Shown: positions 52,235 through 61,201 of the stretch, piece after piece
How the letters are laid out: each line of letters begins with the position of its first letter
Position numbering within the stretch: position 1 is the stretch's first letter
Source: Rugamonas fusca
Lineage (GTDB): Bacteria > Pseudomonadota > Gammaproteobacteria > Burkholderiales > Burkholderiaceae_D
NCBI RefSeq assembly: GCF_014042365.1
Contig: NZ_JACEZS010000020.1
Location: forward strand, 1 to 64,000
DNA length: 64,000 nucleotides
Direction of reading: 5' to 3'
Position numbers and translations under genes: made by a program
The notes under the pieces: generated by a model
Seen by the model: only the letters and a program-made list of their open reading frames with translations
Database searches by the model: none
Told to the model about the DNA's origin: nothing

Positions 52235-54343
52235 TCAGGCCGCCAGCTTGGAAATGTCGGCCACGCGGTTCATCATGCCGTGCAGCGACGACAGCAGGGC
52301 CAGGCGGTTGTTGCGCAGGGCGACATCGTCGGCCATCACCATCACGTCGTTGAAGAAGGCATCCACGTCGTCGCGCAGCTGGGCCAGCGTCTTGAGCGTG
52401 CCGGCGAAGTCGCCGCGGGCGAACGCCGCGTCCACTTCCGGCTGCACGCGGGTGACGGCGGCGGCCAGGTTCTTCTCGGCCGTGTCCTGCAGCAGGGCGG
52501 GGTTGACGCCCGCGTTGCCGCTTTGCGCCAGCGCTTCCTCGTTCTTCTTCAGGATGTTGGTGATGCGCTTGTTGGCGGCCGCCAGCGAGGCGCTCTCCGG
52601 CAGGGCGGCGAAGGCCTGCACGGCTTCCAGGCGCTGCACGATGTCGTCCAGGCGGTCCGGGTTCTGGGCCACCACGGCTTCGATCTCGTTGGGCGAGAAG
52701 CCGCGCTCGCGCAGCATGCCGCGCAGGCGGTCGAGCATGAAGGCCGTCACTTCGGCGGCTGGGTTCTTGAAGCCGGGGATGGCGACGAATTCGGCGGCGG
52801 CGTCGGCCAGCACGGCGCTGATGGCCAGCGGCAGGCGTTTTTCCACCAGCATGCGCAGCACGCCCAGGGCGTGGCGGCGCAGCGCGAACGGGTCCTTGTC
52901 GCCGGTCGGCTGCAGGCCGATGGCCCAGATGCCGACCAGGGTTTCGAGCTTGTCGGCCAGCGCCACGGCGGTGCCGGTGGCGGTGGTGGGCAGGGCGTCG
53001 CCGGCGAAGCGCGGCTGGTAGTGCTCGGAGGCGGCCAGCGCCACTTCCTCGTGCTCGCCGTCGTGGCGGGCGTAGTAGGTGCCCATGATGCCTTGCAGCT
53101 CAGGGAATTCGCCCACCATGTCGGTCAGCAGGTCGGCCTTGGCCAGCATGGCGCCGCGGCTGGCCAGCGCCACGTCCGCGCCCAGCGCGTGGGCGATGGC
53201 GGCGGCCAGCGCCGTGACGCGCTCGCTGCGCTCGGCCTGGGTGCCCAGCTTGTTGTGGTAGACCACGTTCTTCAGCAGCGGCAGGCGCGAACCGAGGCTC
53301 TTCTTCTTGTCCTGCTCGAAGAAGAACTTGGCGTCCGACAGGCGCGGGCGCACCACGCGCTCGTTGCCGCCGACGATGGCGTCCGGCGTGGCCGTGGCGA
53401 TGTTGGAGACGATCAGGAAGCGCGAACGCAGCTTGCCTTGCGCGTCCGTCAGCGCGAAGTATTTCTGGTTGGTCTGCATGGTCAGGATCAGGCATTCCTG
53501 CGGCACGGCCAGGAACTGTTCCTCGAAGTGGCACTCGTAGACCACGGGCCACTCGACCAGCGCCGTCACTTCATCGAGCAGCGCTTCGGGCATCAGCACC
53601 TGGTCGGCGCCGGCTTTTTCCAGCAGGGCGGCGCGGATCTTTTCCTTGCGGGCCTCGAAGCTGGGCACCACCTTGCCCTGTTCGGCCAGGGTGGCGGCGT
53701 AGCTGTCGGCGTTGGCGATGGTGATGCTGCGGCTGCCGTCGGCCATCAGGAAGCGGTGGCCCAGCGTCGTGTTGGAAGCCGTCAGGCCCAGCAGCGTCAG
53801 CGGCAGCACGGTGGCGCCGTGCAGGGCGATCAGGCTGTGGGCCGGGCGCACGAAGTTGACGGTGGCGCCGTCCGGGCGCTGGTAGCTCATCAGCTTGGGG
53901 ATGGGCAGCTTGGCCGCCGATTCCTCCAGCGCTGCCTGCAGGCCGGTCTGCAGCGCGCTGCCGGCGGCCGTGTAGGTGTAGAAGAAGCTTTCTGCCTTGC
54001 CGTCCTGGGCCCGTTCCAGCTGGTCCACGGTCAGGTCGGGGAAGCCCAGCGCGGCCAGCTTCTTGGCCAGCGGCGCCGTGCCGTTGCCGTTCGCGTCCAG
54101 CGCCACGCTCACGGGCAGCACTTTCTCGCGGATCGATTTGTCAGGCGAAGTGGCGCGCACGCCGGTGATGGAGACGGCCAGCCGGCGCGGCGTGGCGTAG
54201 GTGGTGGCGACGCTGTCGGCTTCCAGGAAGTCGCGCGATTTGAGGCCGTTGACGATGCCGGCGGCGAAGGCGGCGCCCAGCTTGGCCAGCGCCTTGGGCG
54301 GCAGTTCTTCGGTCAGCAGTTCGATTAAGAGAGTCTGGTTCAT
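52235..54343 (-). CDS. glyS: Glycine--tRNA ligase beta subunit
   Basis: A 702-residue beta subunit of the alpha2beta2 bacterial glycyl-tRNA synthetase, responsible for tRNA recognition. It starts MNQTLLIELLTEELPPKALAKLG and contains the PDKSIREKVLPVSV and GTYYARHDGE blocks and an anticodon-binding C-terminal domain. Length is normal for the family. glyQ lies 21 bp upstream, giving the standard glyQS pair. Confidence 0.97.
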   Translation of the reverse strand: MNQTLLIELLTEELPPKALAKLGAAFAAGIVNGLKSRDFLEADSVATTYATPRRLAVSITGVRATSPDKSIREKVLPVSVALDANGNGTAPLAKKLAALGFPDLTVDQLERAQDGKAESFFYTYTAAGSALQTGLQAALEESAAKLPIPKLMSYQRPDGATVNFVRPAHSLIALHGATVLPLTLLGLTASNTTLGHRFLMADGSRSITIANADSYAATLAEQGKVVPSFEARKEKIRAALLEKAGADQVLMPEALLDEVTALVEWPVVYECHFEEQFLAVPQECLILTMQTNQKYFALTDAQGKLRSRFLIVSNIATATPDAIVGGNERVVRPRLSDAKFFFEQDKKKSLGSRLPLLKNVVYHNKLGTQAERSERVTALAAAIAHALGADVALASRGAMLAKADLLTDMVGEFPELQGIMGTYYARHDGEHEEVALAASEHYQPRFAGDALPTTATGTAVALADKLETLVGIWAIGLQPTGDKDPFALRRHALGVLRMLVEKRLPLAISAVLADAAAEFVAIPGFKNPAAEVTAFMLDRLRGMLRERGFSPNEIEAVVAQNPDRLDDIVQRLEAVQAFAALPESASLAAANKRITNILKKNEEALAQSGNAGVNPALLQDTAEKNLAAAVTRVQPEVDAAFARGDFAGTLKTLAQLRDDVDAFFNDVMVMADDVALRNNRLALLSSLHGMMNRVADISKLAA

Positions 54344-54364
54344 ATCGTTTCTATTCTTTTCGGC

Positions 54365-55276
54365 TCAGGCGGCGGTGGCGGAGGCGGGCAGCATGGGGAA
54401 GCCCAGGCGCTCACGCGAGTCGTAATAAGCTTGCGCCACCAGGCGCGACAGCGTGCGCACGCGGCCGATGTAGGCGGCGCGCTCGGTCACGGAAATGGCG
54501 CCGCGCGCGTCCAGCATGTTGAAGCTGTGCGACGCTTTCATGATCTGTTCGTAGGCCGGCAGCGTCAGTTGCAGTTCGATCAGGCGCTTGGCTTCCGATT
54601 CGTGGTTGGCGAACTGGGCGAACAGCAATTCCGTGTTGGCGTGCTCGAAGTTGTAGGTCGATTGCTCCACCTCGTTCTGGTGGAACACGTCGCCGTAGGT
54701 CAGCTTCTTGGTCACGCCGTTTTCTTCCCACTCGGTCCACACCAGGTCGTACACGTTTTCCACGCCTTGCAGGTACATGGCCAGGCGCTCGATGCCGTAG
54801 GTGATCTCGCCCAGCACGGGCTTGCAATCGAGGCCGCCCACTTGCTGGAAGTAGGTGAACTGGGTCACTTCCATGCCGTTCAGCCACACTTCCCAGCCCA
54901 GGCCCCAGGCGCCCAGGGTCGGGCTTTCCCAGTCATCCTCGACGAAGCGCACGTCGTTCTGCTTCAGGTCCAGGCCCAGCGCCTCGAGCGAACCGAGGTA
55001 CAGGTCCAGGATGTTTTCCGGCGCCGGCTTGAGCACCACCTGGTACTGGTAGTAGTGCTGCAGGCGGTTCGGGTTCTCGCCGTAGCGGCCATCCTTGGGG
55101 CGGCGCGATGGCTGCACATAGGCCGCGCGCCATGGCTCGGGGCCGATCGCGCGCAGGAACGTCCCGGTGTGGAAGGTGCCGGCACCCACTTCCATGTCGT
55201 AGGGCTGGAGCAGGGCGCAGCCTTGCTTGTCCCAGTAGGTTTGCAAGGTCAGGATAATTTGTTGAAATGTGAGCAT
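54365..55276 (-). CDS. glyQ: Glycine--tRNA ligase alpha subunit
   Basis: A 303-residue class II synthetase catalytic subunit that activates glycine with ATP. The N-terminus MLTFQQIILTLQTYWDKQGC and motifs AYVQPSRRPKDGRYGENPNR and EITYGIERLAMYLQG are highly conserved. ATG at 55276 is chosen as the conserved start; an upstream frame adds 11 residues. Coupled to glyS. Confidence 0.97.
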   Translation of the reverse strand: MLTFQQIILTLQTYWDKQGCALLQPYDMEVGAGTFHTGTFLRAIGPEPWRAAYVQPSRRPKDGRYGENPNRLQHYYQYQVVLKPAPENILDLYLGSLEALGLDLKQNDVRFVEDDWESPTLGAWGLGWEVWLNGMEVTQFTYFQQVGGLDCKPVLGEITYGIERLAMYLQGVENVYDLVWTEWEENGVTKKLTYGDVFHQNEVEQSTYNFEHANTELLFAQFANHESEAKRLIELQLTLPAYEQIMKASHSFNMLDARGAISVTERAAYIGRVRTLSRLVAQAYYDSRERLGFPMLPASATAA

Positions 55277-55367
55277 CTTGTTTGATCGGTAGCGCGCAGC
55301 GGGGCGCAACGGTTGCAGTTTCGCTAAAGCGGCTAATTTTAGCGGGTTTTGGGGGCGGTAGTAGAGA

Positions 55368-56951
55368 TTAGGGGGCTTCGGACTGATTTTTTGCCGAATT
55401 TGTCACGCGCCGCCCCCACAGCCAGGCGCCCGCCAGGGCCAGCGTCCACAGCGCCAGCGCCAGCTTGTTGCCCCACAAAATGTAGGGCGTGCTGCCGGCC
55501 ATGCCTTGCACGTTGGCCGCCAGCGTGCCGTTGGTGTTGGGGGCGAGACGCGCCACCACGTTGCCGCGCCCGTCGATGACGGCCGTGGCGCCCGTGTTGG
55601 TGGCGCGCAGCATGGGGCGGCCCGTCTCCAGCGTGCGCATCTGCGAAATCTGCAAATGCTGGGGGATGGCGATGGTGTCGCCGAACCAGGCCAGGTTCGA
55701 TTCGTTGAGCAGCAGCGTGGCCGGCTTCTGGCCGCCGGCCGGGCGGTTCAGCTGAGCGGCGATCTCCTCGCCAAACAAGTCCTCGTAGCAGATATTGGGC
55801 AGCACGCGCTGGTCCTTGACGGCGAACGCGGGCTGAATCGTCGGGCCGCTGGTCTGGTCGCCCAGCGGGATGTTCATCAAATCGACGAACCAGCGGAAGC
55901 CGAGCGGGATGAATTCGCCGTAGGGCACCAGGTGGTGCTTGTCGTAGCGGTAGTAGGCCGCGTTGGGCACGGGCGTCATGCCCAGCACGCTGTTGAAGTA
56001 GGCCGTCTGGCTGTCGGCCATGGGGATGCCCAGCATCAGGCTGCTGCCGCTGCGCTGCAGGAACAGGCTGATGGCCGGCAGGTAGTCCGGCGGCAGCTGC
56101 TGCGGCAGCATGACGACCGCCGTTTCCGGCGTGGCGATCAGGTCGGCCGGGGCGGCCATGATGGCGTCGCGGTATTGGGTGAGGGCGGCCAGCACGTGGG
56201 CGCCGTTGAATTTCTCGTCCTGCGGCACGTTACCCTGGATCAGGCGCACGGAGATCGGTTTGCCTTCCGCATAGGTCCAGTGCAGTTGGGTGAGCGCGCC
56301 GCCGCCGGCCAGGATGGCCGCCACCAGGGCCAGCGCGCGCCAGCGGCTGCGGTGCAGCAGGAGCAGCAAGGCACCCGCGCAGACGGCCGCCAGCCAGCCC
56401 AGGCCATACACGCCGATCACGGGCGCGTAGCCGGCCAGCGGGCTGTGGTTGTGGGCGTAGCCGGCCGACAGCCACGGGAAACCCGTGAACAGCCAGCCGC
56501 GCAGCCATTCGCACAGCGACCACATGGCCGGCAGCAGCAGCAAATTGGAGGCGGGCAGCGGCAGCGCCCAGCGCTGGCGCAGCCACGAGGCGCCGGCCAT
56601 GGCCAGCGCCACGTAGGCGCCCATGGCCCAGGCCAGTAGCGCCACGGCGGCGGCGGCCAGCGGCGCCGGCATGCCGCCGTAGGTGTGCATGGAGACGTAC
56701 AGCCACCAGACGCCGGCCGCCGTCCAGCCGAAGCCGTAGGCCCAGCCGATCAGGGCGCCGCCCTTGACGCTGGCGCTGCGCAGCACCTGGTAGAACAGGA
56801 TGGCCAGGCTGAAGATTTCGATCGGCCACCAGCCGAACGGGGCGAACGCGAACACGGCGGCCGCGCCGGCGGCGGCCGTGATGGTCATCCGGCCGCGGGT
56901 GCTGCGCTGGGGTTTGGGCGGGGCGTTGGGATCGGTGCGGCGAAAACGCAT
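55368..56951 (-). CDS. lnt: Apolipoprotein N-acyltransferase
   Basis: A 527-residue inner-membrane enzyme that adds the third acyl chain to lipoproteins. Several N-terminal transmembrane helices are followed by a periplasmic nitrilase domain with the Glu in ATPETAVV, the Lys in DKHHLVPYGEF and the catalytic Cys in NICYEDLFG, then a C-terminal helix (ILWGNKLALALWTLALAGAW). ATG at 56951 lies one base after the corC stop. Confidence 0.95.
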   Translation of the reverse strand: MRFRRTDPNAPPKPQRSTRGRMTITAAAGAAAVFAFAPFGWWPIEIFSLAILFYQVLRSASVKGGALIGWAYGFGWTAAGVWWLYVSMHTYGGMPAPLAAAAVALLAWAMGAYVALAMAGASWLRQRWALPLPASNLLLLPAMWSLCEWLRGWLFTGFPWLSAGYAHNHSPLAGYAPVIGVYGLGWLAAVCAGALLLLLHRSRWRALALVAAILAGGGALTQLHWTYAEGKPISVRLIQGNVPQDEKFNGAHVLAALTQYRDAIMAAPADLIATPETAVVMLPQQLPPDYLPAISLFLQRSGSSLMLGIPMADSQTAYFNSVLGMTPVPNAAYYRYDKHHLVPYGEFIPLGFRWFVDLMNIPLGDQTSGPTIQPAFAVKDQRVLPNICYEDLFGEEIAAQLNRPAGGQKPATLLLNESNLAWFGDTIAIPQHLQISQMRTLETGRPMLRATNTGATAVIDGRGNVVARLAPNTNGTLAANVQGMAGSTPYILWGNKLALALWTLALAGAWLWGRRVTNSAKNQSEAP

Positions 56952-56952
56952 G

Positions 56953-57831
56953 TTACGCGTCTTGCTCCGGCGCGGCCGGCAGTTTTTCCACCAGCAGCAC
57001 GTGCACCTGGCGTGCGTCGGCGCGCAGCACTTCGAAGCGCAGGCCGTCCAGGTCGAACACGTCGCCCTTGTGCGGCATGCGGGCCAGGTGCTTGGCCACC
57101 AGGCCGCCGATGGTGTCGACGTCATCGTCGGGCAGGGCGGTGTCGAGTTCCTCGTTGAACTGGGTGATTTCCGTCAGCGCCTTGATGCGCCAGCGGGGGC
57201 CGAACTGGCCTTCCTTGATGGACAGGATGTTGTCCTCTTCCTCGTCGAAATCGTATTCATCCTCGATGTCGCCGACGATCTGTTCCAGCACGTCCTCGAT
57301 GGTGATCAGGCCGGCCACGCCGCTGTATTCATCGACCACGATGGCCATGTGGTTGTGGTTGGCGCGGAAGTCGCGCAGCAGCACATTGAGGCGCTTCGAT
57401 TCGGGAATGAAGATGGCCGGGCGCAGCATGTCGCGCACGTCGAACGATTCCTCTGCGTAGTAGCGCAGCAAATCCTTGGCCAGCAGGATGCCGATCACCT
57501 TGTCGCGTTCGCCCTCGATGGCGGGGAAGCGCGAGTGGGCCGTCTGCAGCACGGACGGCATCCATTCCTCGATGGGCTTGGAGATGTCGATCACGTCCAT
57601 CTGGGAACGGGGGATCATGATGTCGCGCGCCGACAGGTCCGACACCTGGAACACGCCTTCGATCATCGACAGGGCGTCGGCGTCGATCAGGTTGCGTTCG
57701 TGGGCGTCGTGCAGCACGTCGAGCAGTTCCGCGCGGTTTTCGGGCTCGGGGGAAATGAGGGCGGTCAGGCGTTCAAACAGTGACCGATGGGGCTTGGCGT
57801 CAGACTTGACGCCACTAGAGTGCTCTTGCAT
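56953..57831 (-). CDS. corC: CorC/HlyC-type CBS-domain protein
   Basis: A 292-residue cytoplasmic protein with a CBS pair (about residues 70-190, with MIPRSQMDVID and LLRDFRANHNHMAIVVDEYS) and a C-terminal CorC_HlyC domain (VDTIGGLVAKHLARMPHKGD). In enterobacteria CorC is linked to magnesium and cobalt efflux; the precise role is unsettled. ATG at 57831 (MQEHSSGVKS) is preferred over an upstream start that adds 27 unconserved residues. Followed directly by lnt, a widely conserved pair. Confidence 0.93.
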   Translation of the reverse strand: MQEHSSGVKSDAKPHRSLFERLTALISPEPENRAELLDVLHDAHERNLIDADALSMIEGVFQVSDLSARDIMIPRSQMDVIDISKPIEEWMPSVLQTAHSRFPAIEGERDKVIGILLAKDLLRYYAEESFDVRDMLRPAIFIPESKRLNVLLRDFRANHNHMAIVVDEYSGVAGLITIEDVLEQIVGDIEDEYDFDEEEDNILSIKEGQFGPRWRIKALTEITQFNEELDTALPDDDVDTIGGLVAKHLARMPHKGDVFDLDGLRFEVLRADARQVHVLLVEKLPAAPEQDA

Positions 57832-57909
57832 AGGAGGCGTGAGCCGTTGTTTCGAAGGGATATAGGATACACCAAACGGGATGAGGGGGCCGATTTTGCC
57901 ATTTGCCAT

Positions 57910-58013
57910 CAAGAAAAATCAGGGACGTACCCCGGTTTTCCCGCATGGGAAAACCGGGGTACGTCCCCGATTTTTCTTGGCGGGAAAACCGTGTTACGTC
58001 CCCGATTTTTCGG
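57910..58013. repeat. Compound REP-like inverted repeat between ybeY and corC
   Basis: A hairpin with 33-bp arms (57910-57942 and 57947-57979, one mismatch, loop GCAT) containing ATCAGGGACGTACCCCGG and its complement. A third unit in reverse sense follows at 57981-58013 with GTGTTACGTCCCCGATTTTT. That unit encodes the last residues and stop of ybeY. The element interrupts an otherwise tight operon, separating ybeY from corC by 162 bp. Confidence 0.92.
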
Positions 58014-58476
58014 CGACGTAAGGGTCGGCGATGCCCAGCTTGGCCAGGATTTGCGTTTCCAGCCCTTCCATTTCGGCCGCTTCCTCGTCGTCCAGGTGGT
58101 CGTAGCCCTGGGCGTGCAGCACGCCATGTACGATCAGGTGGGCCGTGTGCTGTTCCACCGTCTTCTTCTGTTCGGCCGCCTCGCGCTCCAGCACGTCCGT
58201 GCACAGGATGATGTCGGCCTGGGTGGGCGCGTCGTCGGGCAGTTCTTCTTCCCCTTCGTTGTAGGCGAAGGTCAGCACGTTGGTGGCGTAGTCCTTGCCG
58301 CGGTAGTCGCGGTTCAACACGCGGCCTTCTTCGGCGTCGACAAAGCGGATGGTCAGTTCGGCCGGCGCCAGCAGCGCGGCCTGGACCCAGCGCCGTACCT
58401 TGGGACGGGTGATGCTCTGTTGCAGGCGGGGATCGGGATATTGCACCGACAGGCTCAGTTTATTTTTTTCGGACAT
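57994..58476 (-). CDS. ybeY: Endoribonuclease YbeY (rRNA maturation factor)
   Basis: A 160-residue zinc-dependent single-strand RNase required for 16S rRNA 3'-end maturation and ribosome quality control. The metal motif is H117-IV-H... within HLIVHGVLHAQGYDH (H117, H121, H127), with RDYRGKDYATNVLTF upstream. It overlaps the phoH end by 17 bp. The last five residues EKSGT and the TAA are encoded by the adjacent repeat unit; identical C-termini occur at 40398 and 40462. Confidence 0.95.
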   Translation of the reverse strand: MSEKNKLSLSVQYPDPRLQQSITRPKVRRWVQAALLAPAELTIRFVDAEEGRVLNRDYRGKDYATNVLTFAYNEGEEELPDDAPTQADIILCTDVLEREAAEQKKTVEQHTAHLIVHGVLHAQGYDHLDDEEAAEMEGLETQILAKLGIADPYVAEKSGT

Positions 58477-59506
58477 TTTTGATGGCGGTGGCTTTGAGTA
58501 AAGGGGCGATTTCGGCGTGGTGCGCGTGCGCCGTCTCGTAGGCGTCGACGATGCGCGCCACCAGCGGATGACGCACCACGTCCTCGCTGGTGAACTGGGT
58601 GAAGGCGATGCCGCGTACGTCCTTGAGCACCTGCACGGCGTCCACCAGGCCGCTTTTCAGGGTCTTGTGCAGGTCGACCTGGGTCACGTCGCCCGTGACC
58701 ACGGCCTTGCTGCCAAAGCCGATGCGGGTCAGGAACATCTTCATCTGTTCCACCGTCGTATTCTGGGCTTCGTCCAGGATCACGAACGCGTGGTTGAGCG
58801 TGCGGCCGCGCATGTAGGCCAGCGGGGCGATCTCGATCACCTGTTTTTCGAACATTTTTTGCGTGCGGTCAAAGCCCAGCAAATCGTACAGCGCGTCGTA
58901 CAGGGGGCGCAGGTAGGGATCGACTTTCTGCGTCAGGTCGCCCGGCAGGAAGCCCAGCCGTTCGCCCGCTTCCACGGCCGGACGGGTCAGGATGATGCGC
59001 TTGACGGCGTCGCGTTCGAGCGCGTCCACGGCGCAGGCCACGGCCAGGTAAGTCTTGCCGGTGCCGGCCGGGCCGATGCCGAAGCTGATGTCATGCTCGA
59101 GCACGTTGCGCAGGTAGCGGATCTGGTGCGGCGTGCGCCCGCGCAGGTCACTGCGGCGGGTCTTGAGCACGGGGCTGGCGATGTCCGGTTCCACGAACGG
59201 CGCTTCCGGATGTTCCTCGACCACGCCAGCCAGGCCGGCCCGTTGTTCGACCAGGGCCAGCTGCACTTCCTCGATCGGCACCACCTTGTTGGCGACGGCG
59301 TAGAACTGTTCCAGGATCTGCACGGCCCGTTCGGCGTTGCTGCCGCTGACGATGAATTTTTCGCCGCGGCGGAAAATGGTGACGTCCAGCGCGGCCGAGA
59401 TCTGGCGCAGGTTCTCGTCGAGCGGGCCGCACAGGTGGGCCAGCCGGGCGTTATCGAGCGGCTCGGGAATGAAATAGAAGGGCTGGACGGGGGTCTTGGT
59501 TTTCAA
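58460..59506 (-). CDS. phoH: PhoH-like ATPase
   Basis: A 348-residue PhoH-family protein with an N-terminal KH-like region (about 15-95) and an RNA-helicase-like P-loop domain. Walker A is GPAGTGKTYLAVA, followed by ILTRPAVEAGERLGFLPGDL, Walker B-like FVILDEAQNT and GDVTQVDL. It is thought to act with YbeY in RNA metabolism. In many proteobacteria miaB precedes it; here no miaB is present upstream. Confidence 0.94.
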   Translation of the reverse strand: MKTKTPVQPFYFIPEPLDNARLAHLCGPLDENLRQISAALDVTIFRRGEKFIVSGSNAERAVQILEQFYAVANKVVPIEEVQLALVEQRAGLAGVVEEHPEAPFVEPDIASPVLKTRRSDLRGRTPHQIRYLRNVLEHDISFGIGPAGTGKTYLAVACAVDALERDAVKRIILTRPAVEAGERLGFLPGDLTQKVDPYLRPLYDALYDLLGFDRTQKMFEKQVIEIAPLAYMRGRTLNHAFVILDEAQNTTVEQMKMFLTRIGFGSKAVVTGDVTQVDLHKTLKSGLVDAVQVLKDVRGIAFTQFTSEDVVRHPLVARIVDAYETAHAHHAEIAPLLKATAIKNVRKK

Positions 59507-59882
59507 TGGCTTGCTTGGTTGTGTTGCGGGATGGCGGGCCGGCGCGCGCCGGACATACAGGTGCTAGTTTACAGTAAATGCGCGTCCCATCGCGCAGCAA
59601 ATCGCACCGCACGTGACGGCCCCCGGGTTCGATCCGGCCGTCAACTTTGCGTGCGCCGCAATTTTGCTTTGTGTGATGAAATGGCCATGTTGCTAAGTTT
59701 TTCGGCCGATGGTTGAGGTCAAACAATCTTCGCGCCGTCCACGACGGCTGAAACGTTGGGATTTAGGCATAAGATATTGCATGAAAGGCAAGCGCTCTGA
59801 TGCCTTTGGAACCGGCGGCGCGCTAAGCGTGCCTTAAGTTCGTAGCAGCACCATTTCATCATCACCACAGACGAGGAACATC
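59507..59882. other. 376-bp intergenic region
   Basis: Between the divergently transcribed phoH and the small HTH-like gene. It holds a short GC palindrome (CCGGCGCGCGCCGG near 59538-59551) and several AT-rich hexamers but no RNA gene or supported frame. A GGTTCGATCC stretch at 59626-59635 resembles a tRNA T-loop without any tRNA body. Promoters for both flanking genes presumably lie here but none is clear. Confidence 0.6.
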
Positions 59883-60215
59883 ATGGCACACCACGCTCTC
59901 GCTTCCCAGGACAGCTACAACCCCAACCATCTGCTCGACATCCTGCTGGGCAAAATGCAGCTGAAGAACGATGCCGCATTGTCGCGCCTGCTGGAAGTGG
60001 CGCCGCCCGTCATCAGCAAGATCCGCCACCACCGGCTGCCGGTGGGCGCCTCGCTGCTGATCCGCATGCATGAAGTGACGGGCATGAGCATCCGCGACCT
60101 GCGCGACTTGATGGGCGATCGCCGCACCAAGTACCGTTTGTCCGACGCCCAGGGCCGCCCCAAGCCAGAGGACCGCGGCGACCGCCCCGACTCCAGCGGC
60201 TATGCGCGCCACTGA
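59883..60215 (+). CDS. Small HTH-like conserved protein
   Basis: A 110-residue protein. Residues 30-80 (DAALSRLLEVAPPVISKIRH, then LPVGASLLIRMHEVTGMSI) look like a Cro/CI-type helix-turn-helix in which the recognition helix would be PPVISKIRHHR. The basic, polar C-terminus (RRTKYRLSDAQGRPKPEDRG) may be disordered. It may bind DNA; targets are unknown. ATG at 59883 has GAGGAAC upstream. It stands alone between phoH and the HDOD gene. Confidence 0.75.
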   Translation: MAHHALASQDSYNPNHLLDILLGKMQLKNDAALSRLLEVAPPVISKIRHHRLPVGASLLIRMHEVTGMSIRDLRDLMGDRRTKYRLSDAQGRPKPEDRGDRPDSSGYARH

Positions 60216-60355
60216 TGGCGCCGCGCTTGCCTGCCGCGCCTGAACGGCGCCGGCAGGCCTGAGGCGGGCCGTCCGCGCCGACCCGGCACGGCCGCGTCGC
60301 TGCGCCTCATCGCGCCTTGACCGATCCCGCGGCCACCCGGCCGGCCCCGGACGGA

Positions 60356-61201
60356 TCAGGACAGCAGCACCATCGCGATCTCCCCGAACTGCAGTTCCGT
60401 CTCGCGGAACAGCTGCAAACACGTTTCCTCATTCAGCGCCAGCGCCGTCCAGGCCACCGTCGACACGGGCGGCACCAGGCCGTCCGGCACCTGGGCCAGG
60501 TCCAGCGCGTGCACCATGGCGTCGGCCACGTGGATGATGGCGGCCAGGAAGCCGGCGCCCGGCGTTTCCGGGTCGTGGTGGCCGCCGATGGCCAGCCGCA
60601 TGGTGTCGGAAAAATTCCAGTGTTCGGCCAGCGCCATGCCCGCGTCCACGTGGTCGATGCCCAGCACCGCCCGTTCCGCCTCCAGCAGCGTGCTGTCGTG
60701 CGCGGCGCGGTGCACGATCACCTGCGCGTACTGCTGCGGGAAGCAGGCCACCAGTACCAGCCGGCCGATGTCGTGCAGCAGGCCGGCCGTAAACGCATAG
60801 TCCTGGTTGAAGCGCATCTGGCGCGCCAGCACCTTGGCGCAGGCGGCCGTGGCGATCGAGTGGCGCCAGAAGCGTTTGTGGTCGAAGCCTTCGCAGCGGC
60901 CCTCGGCGAAGCAGCCCGTGACGGCGGCGGCCGTGATCAGGTTGCGCGTGGTCTGGAAACCGAGGAAGGTGATGGCCTGCTGGATGGTGGTCACCTTGAC
61001 CTGCAAGCCGTACAGCGAGGAATTGGCCAGCCGCAGCGTCTTGGCCGTGAGCGCCGAGTCATGCGACACTTTTTTGGCCAGCACGGAGATATCCACCTCC
61101 TCCTGGTCTATGCTGTTGAGCAGCTCCATCACGACCGCCGGCAGCGAGGGCAGGTCGTCCAGGTTCTTGACGATGTCGTCGTAGGTCAGGGGCGTGCTCA
61201 T
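60356..61201 (-). CDS. HDOD-domain signalling protein
   Basis: A 281-residue HDOD protein (degenerate HD domain, non-catalytic). It starts MSTPLTYDDIVKNLDDLPSLP, with the typical LPAVVMELL and RLANSSLYGL blocks, and has AGLLHDIGRLVLV and GGHHDPE later. HDOD proteins act in bacterial signal transduction, often with c-di-GMP or chemotaxis systems. Its ATG overlaps the stop of the 113-residue upstream gene (ATGA), so the two are translated together. Confidence 0.9.
   Translation of the reverse strand: MSTPLTYDDIVKNLDDLPSLPAVVMELLNSIDQEEVDISVLAKKVSHDSALTAKTLRLANSSLYGLQVKVTTIQQAITFLGFQTTRNLITAAAVTGCFAEGRCEGFDHKRFWRHSIATAACAKVLARQMRFNQDYAFTAGLLHDIGRLVLVACFPQQYAQVIVHRAAHDSTLLEAERAVLGIDHVDAGMALAEHWNFSDTMRLAIGGHHDPETPGAGFLAAIIHVADAMVHALDLAQVPDGLVPPVSTVAWTALALNEETCLQLFRETELQFGEIAMVLLS

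Noticed and set aside
57784..57990. Plus-strand frame reading through the repeat with the peptide EKSGTYPGF
   Set aside because: It is the translation of the TACC variant of the repeat joined to corC antisense, not a gene.
59611..59645. GGTTCGATCC resembling a tRNA T-loop
   Set aside because: No acceptor stem, D-arm or anticodon arm can be built around it, and the T-stem pairs over only four bases.
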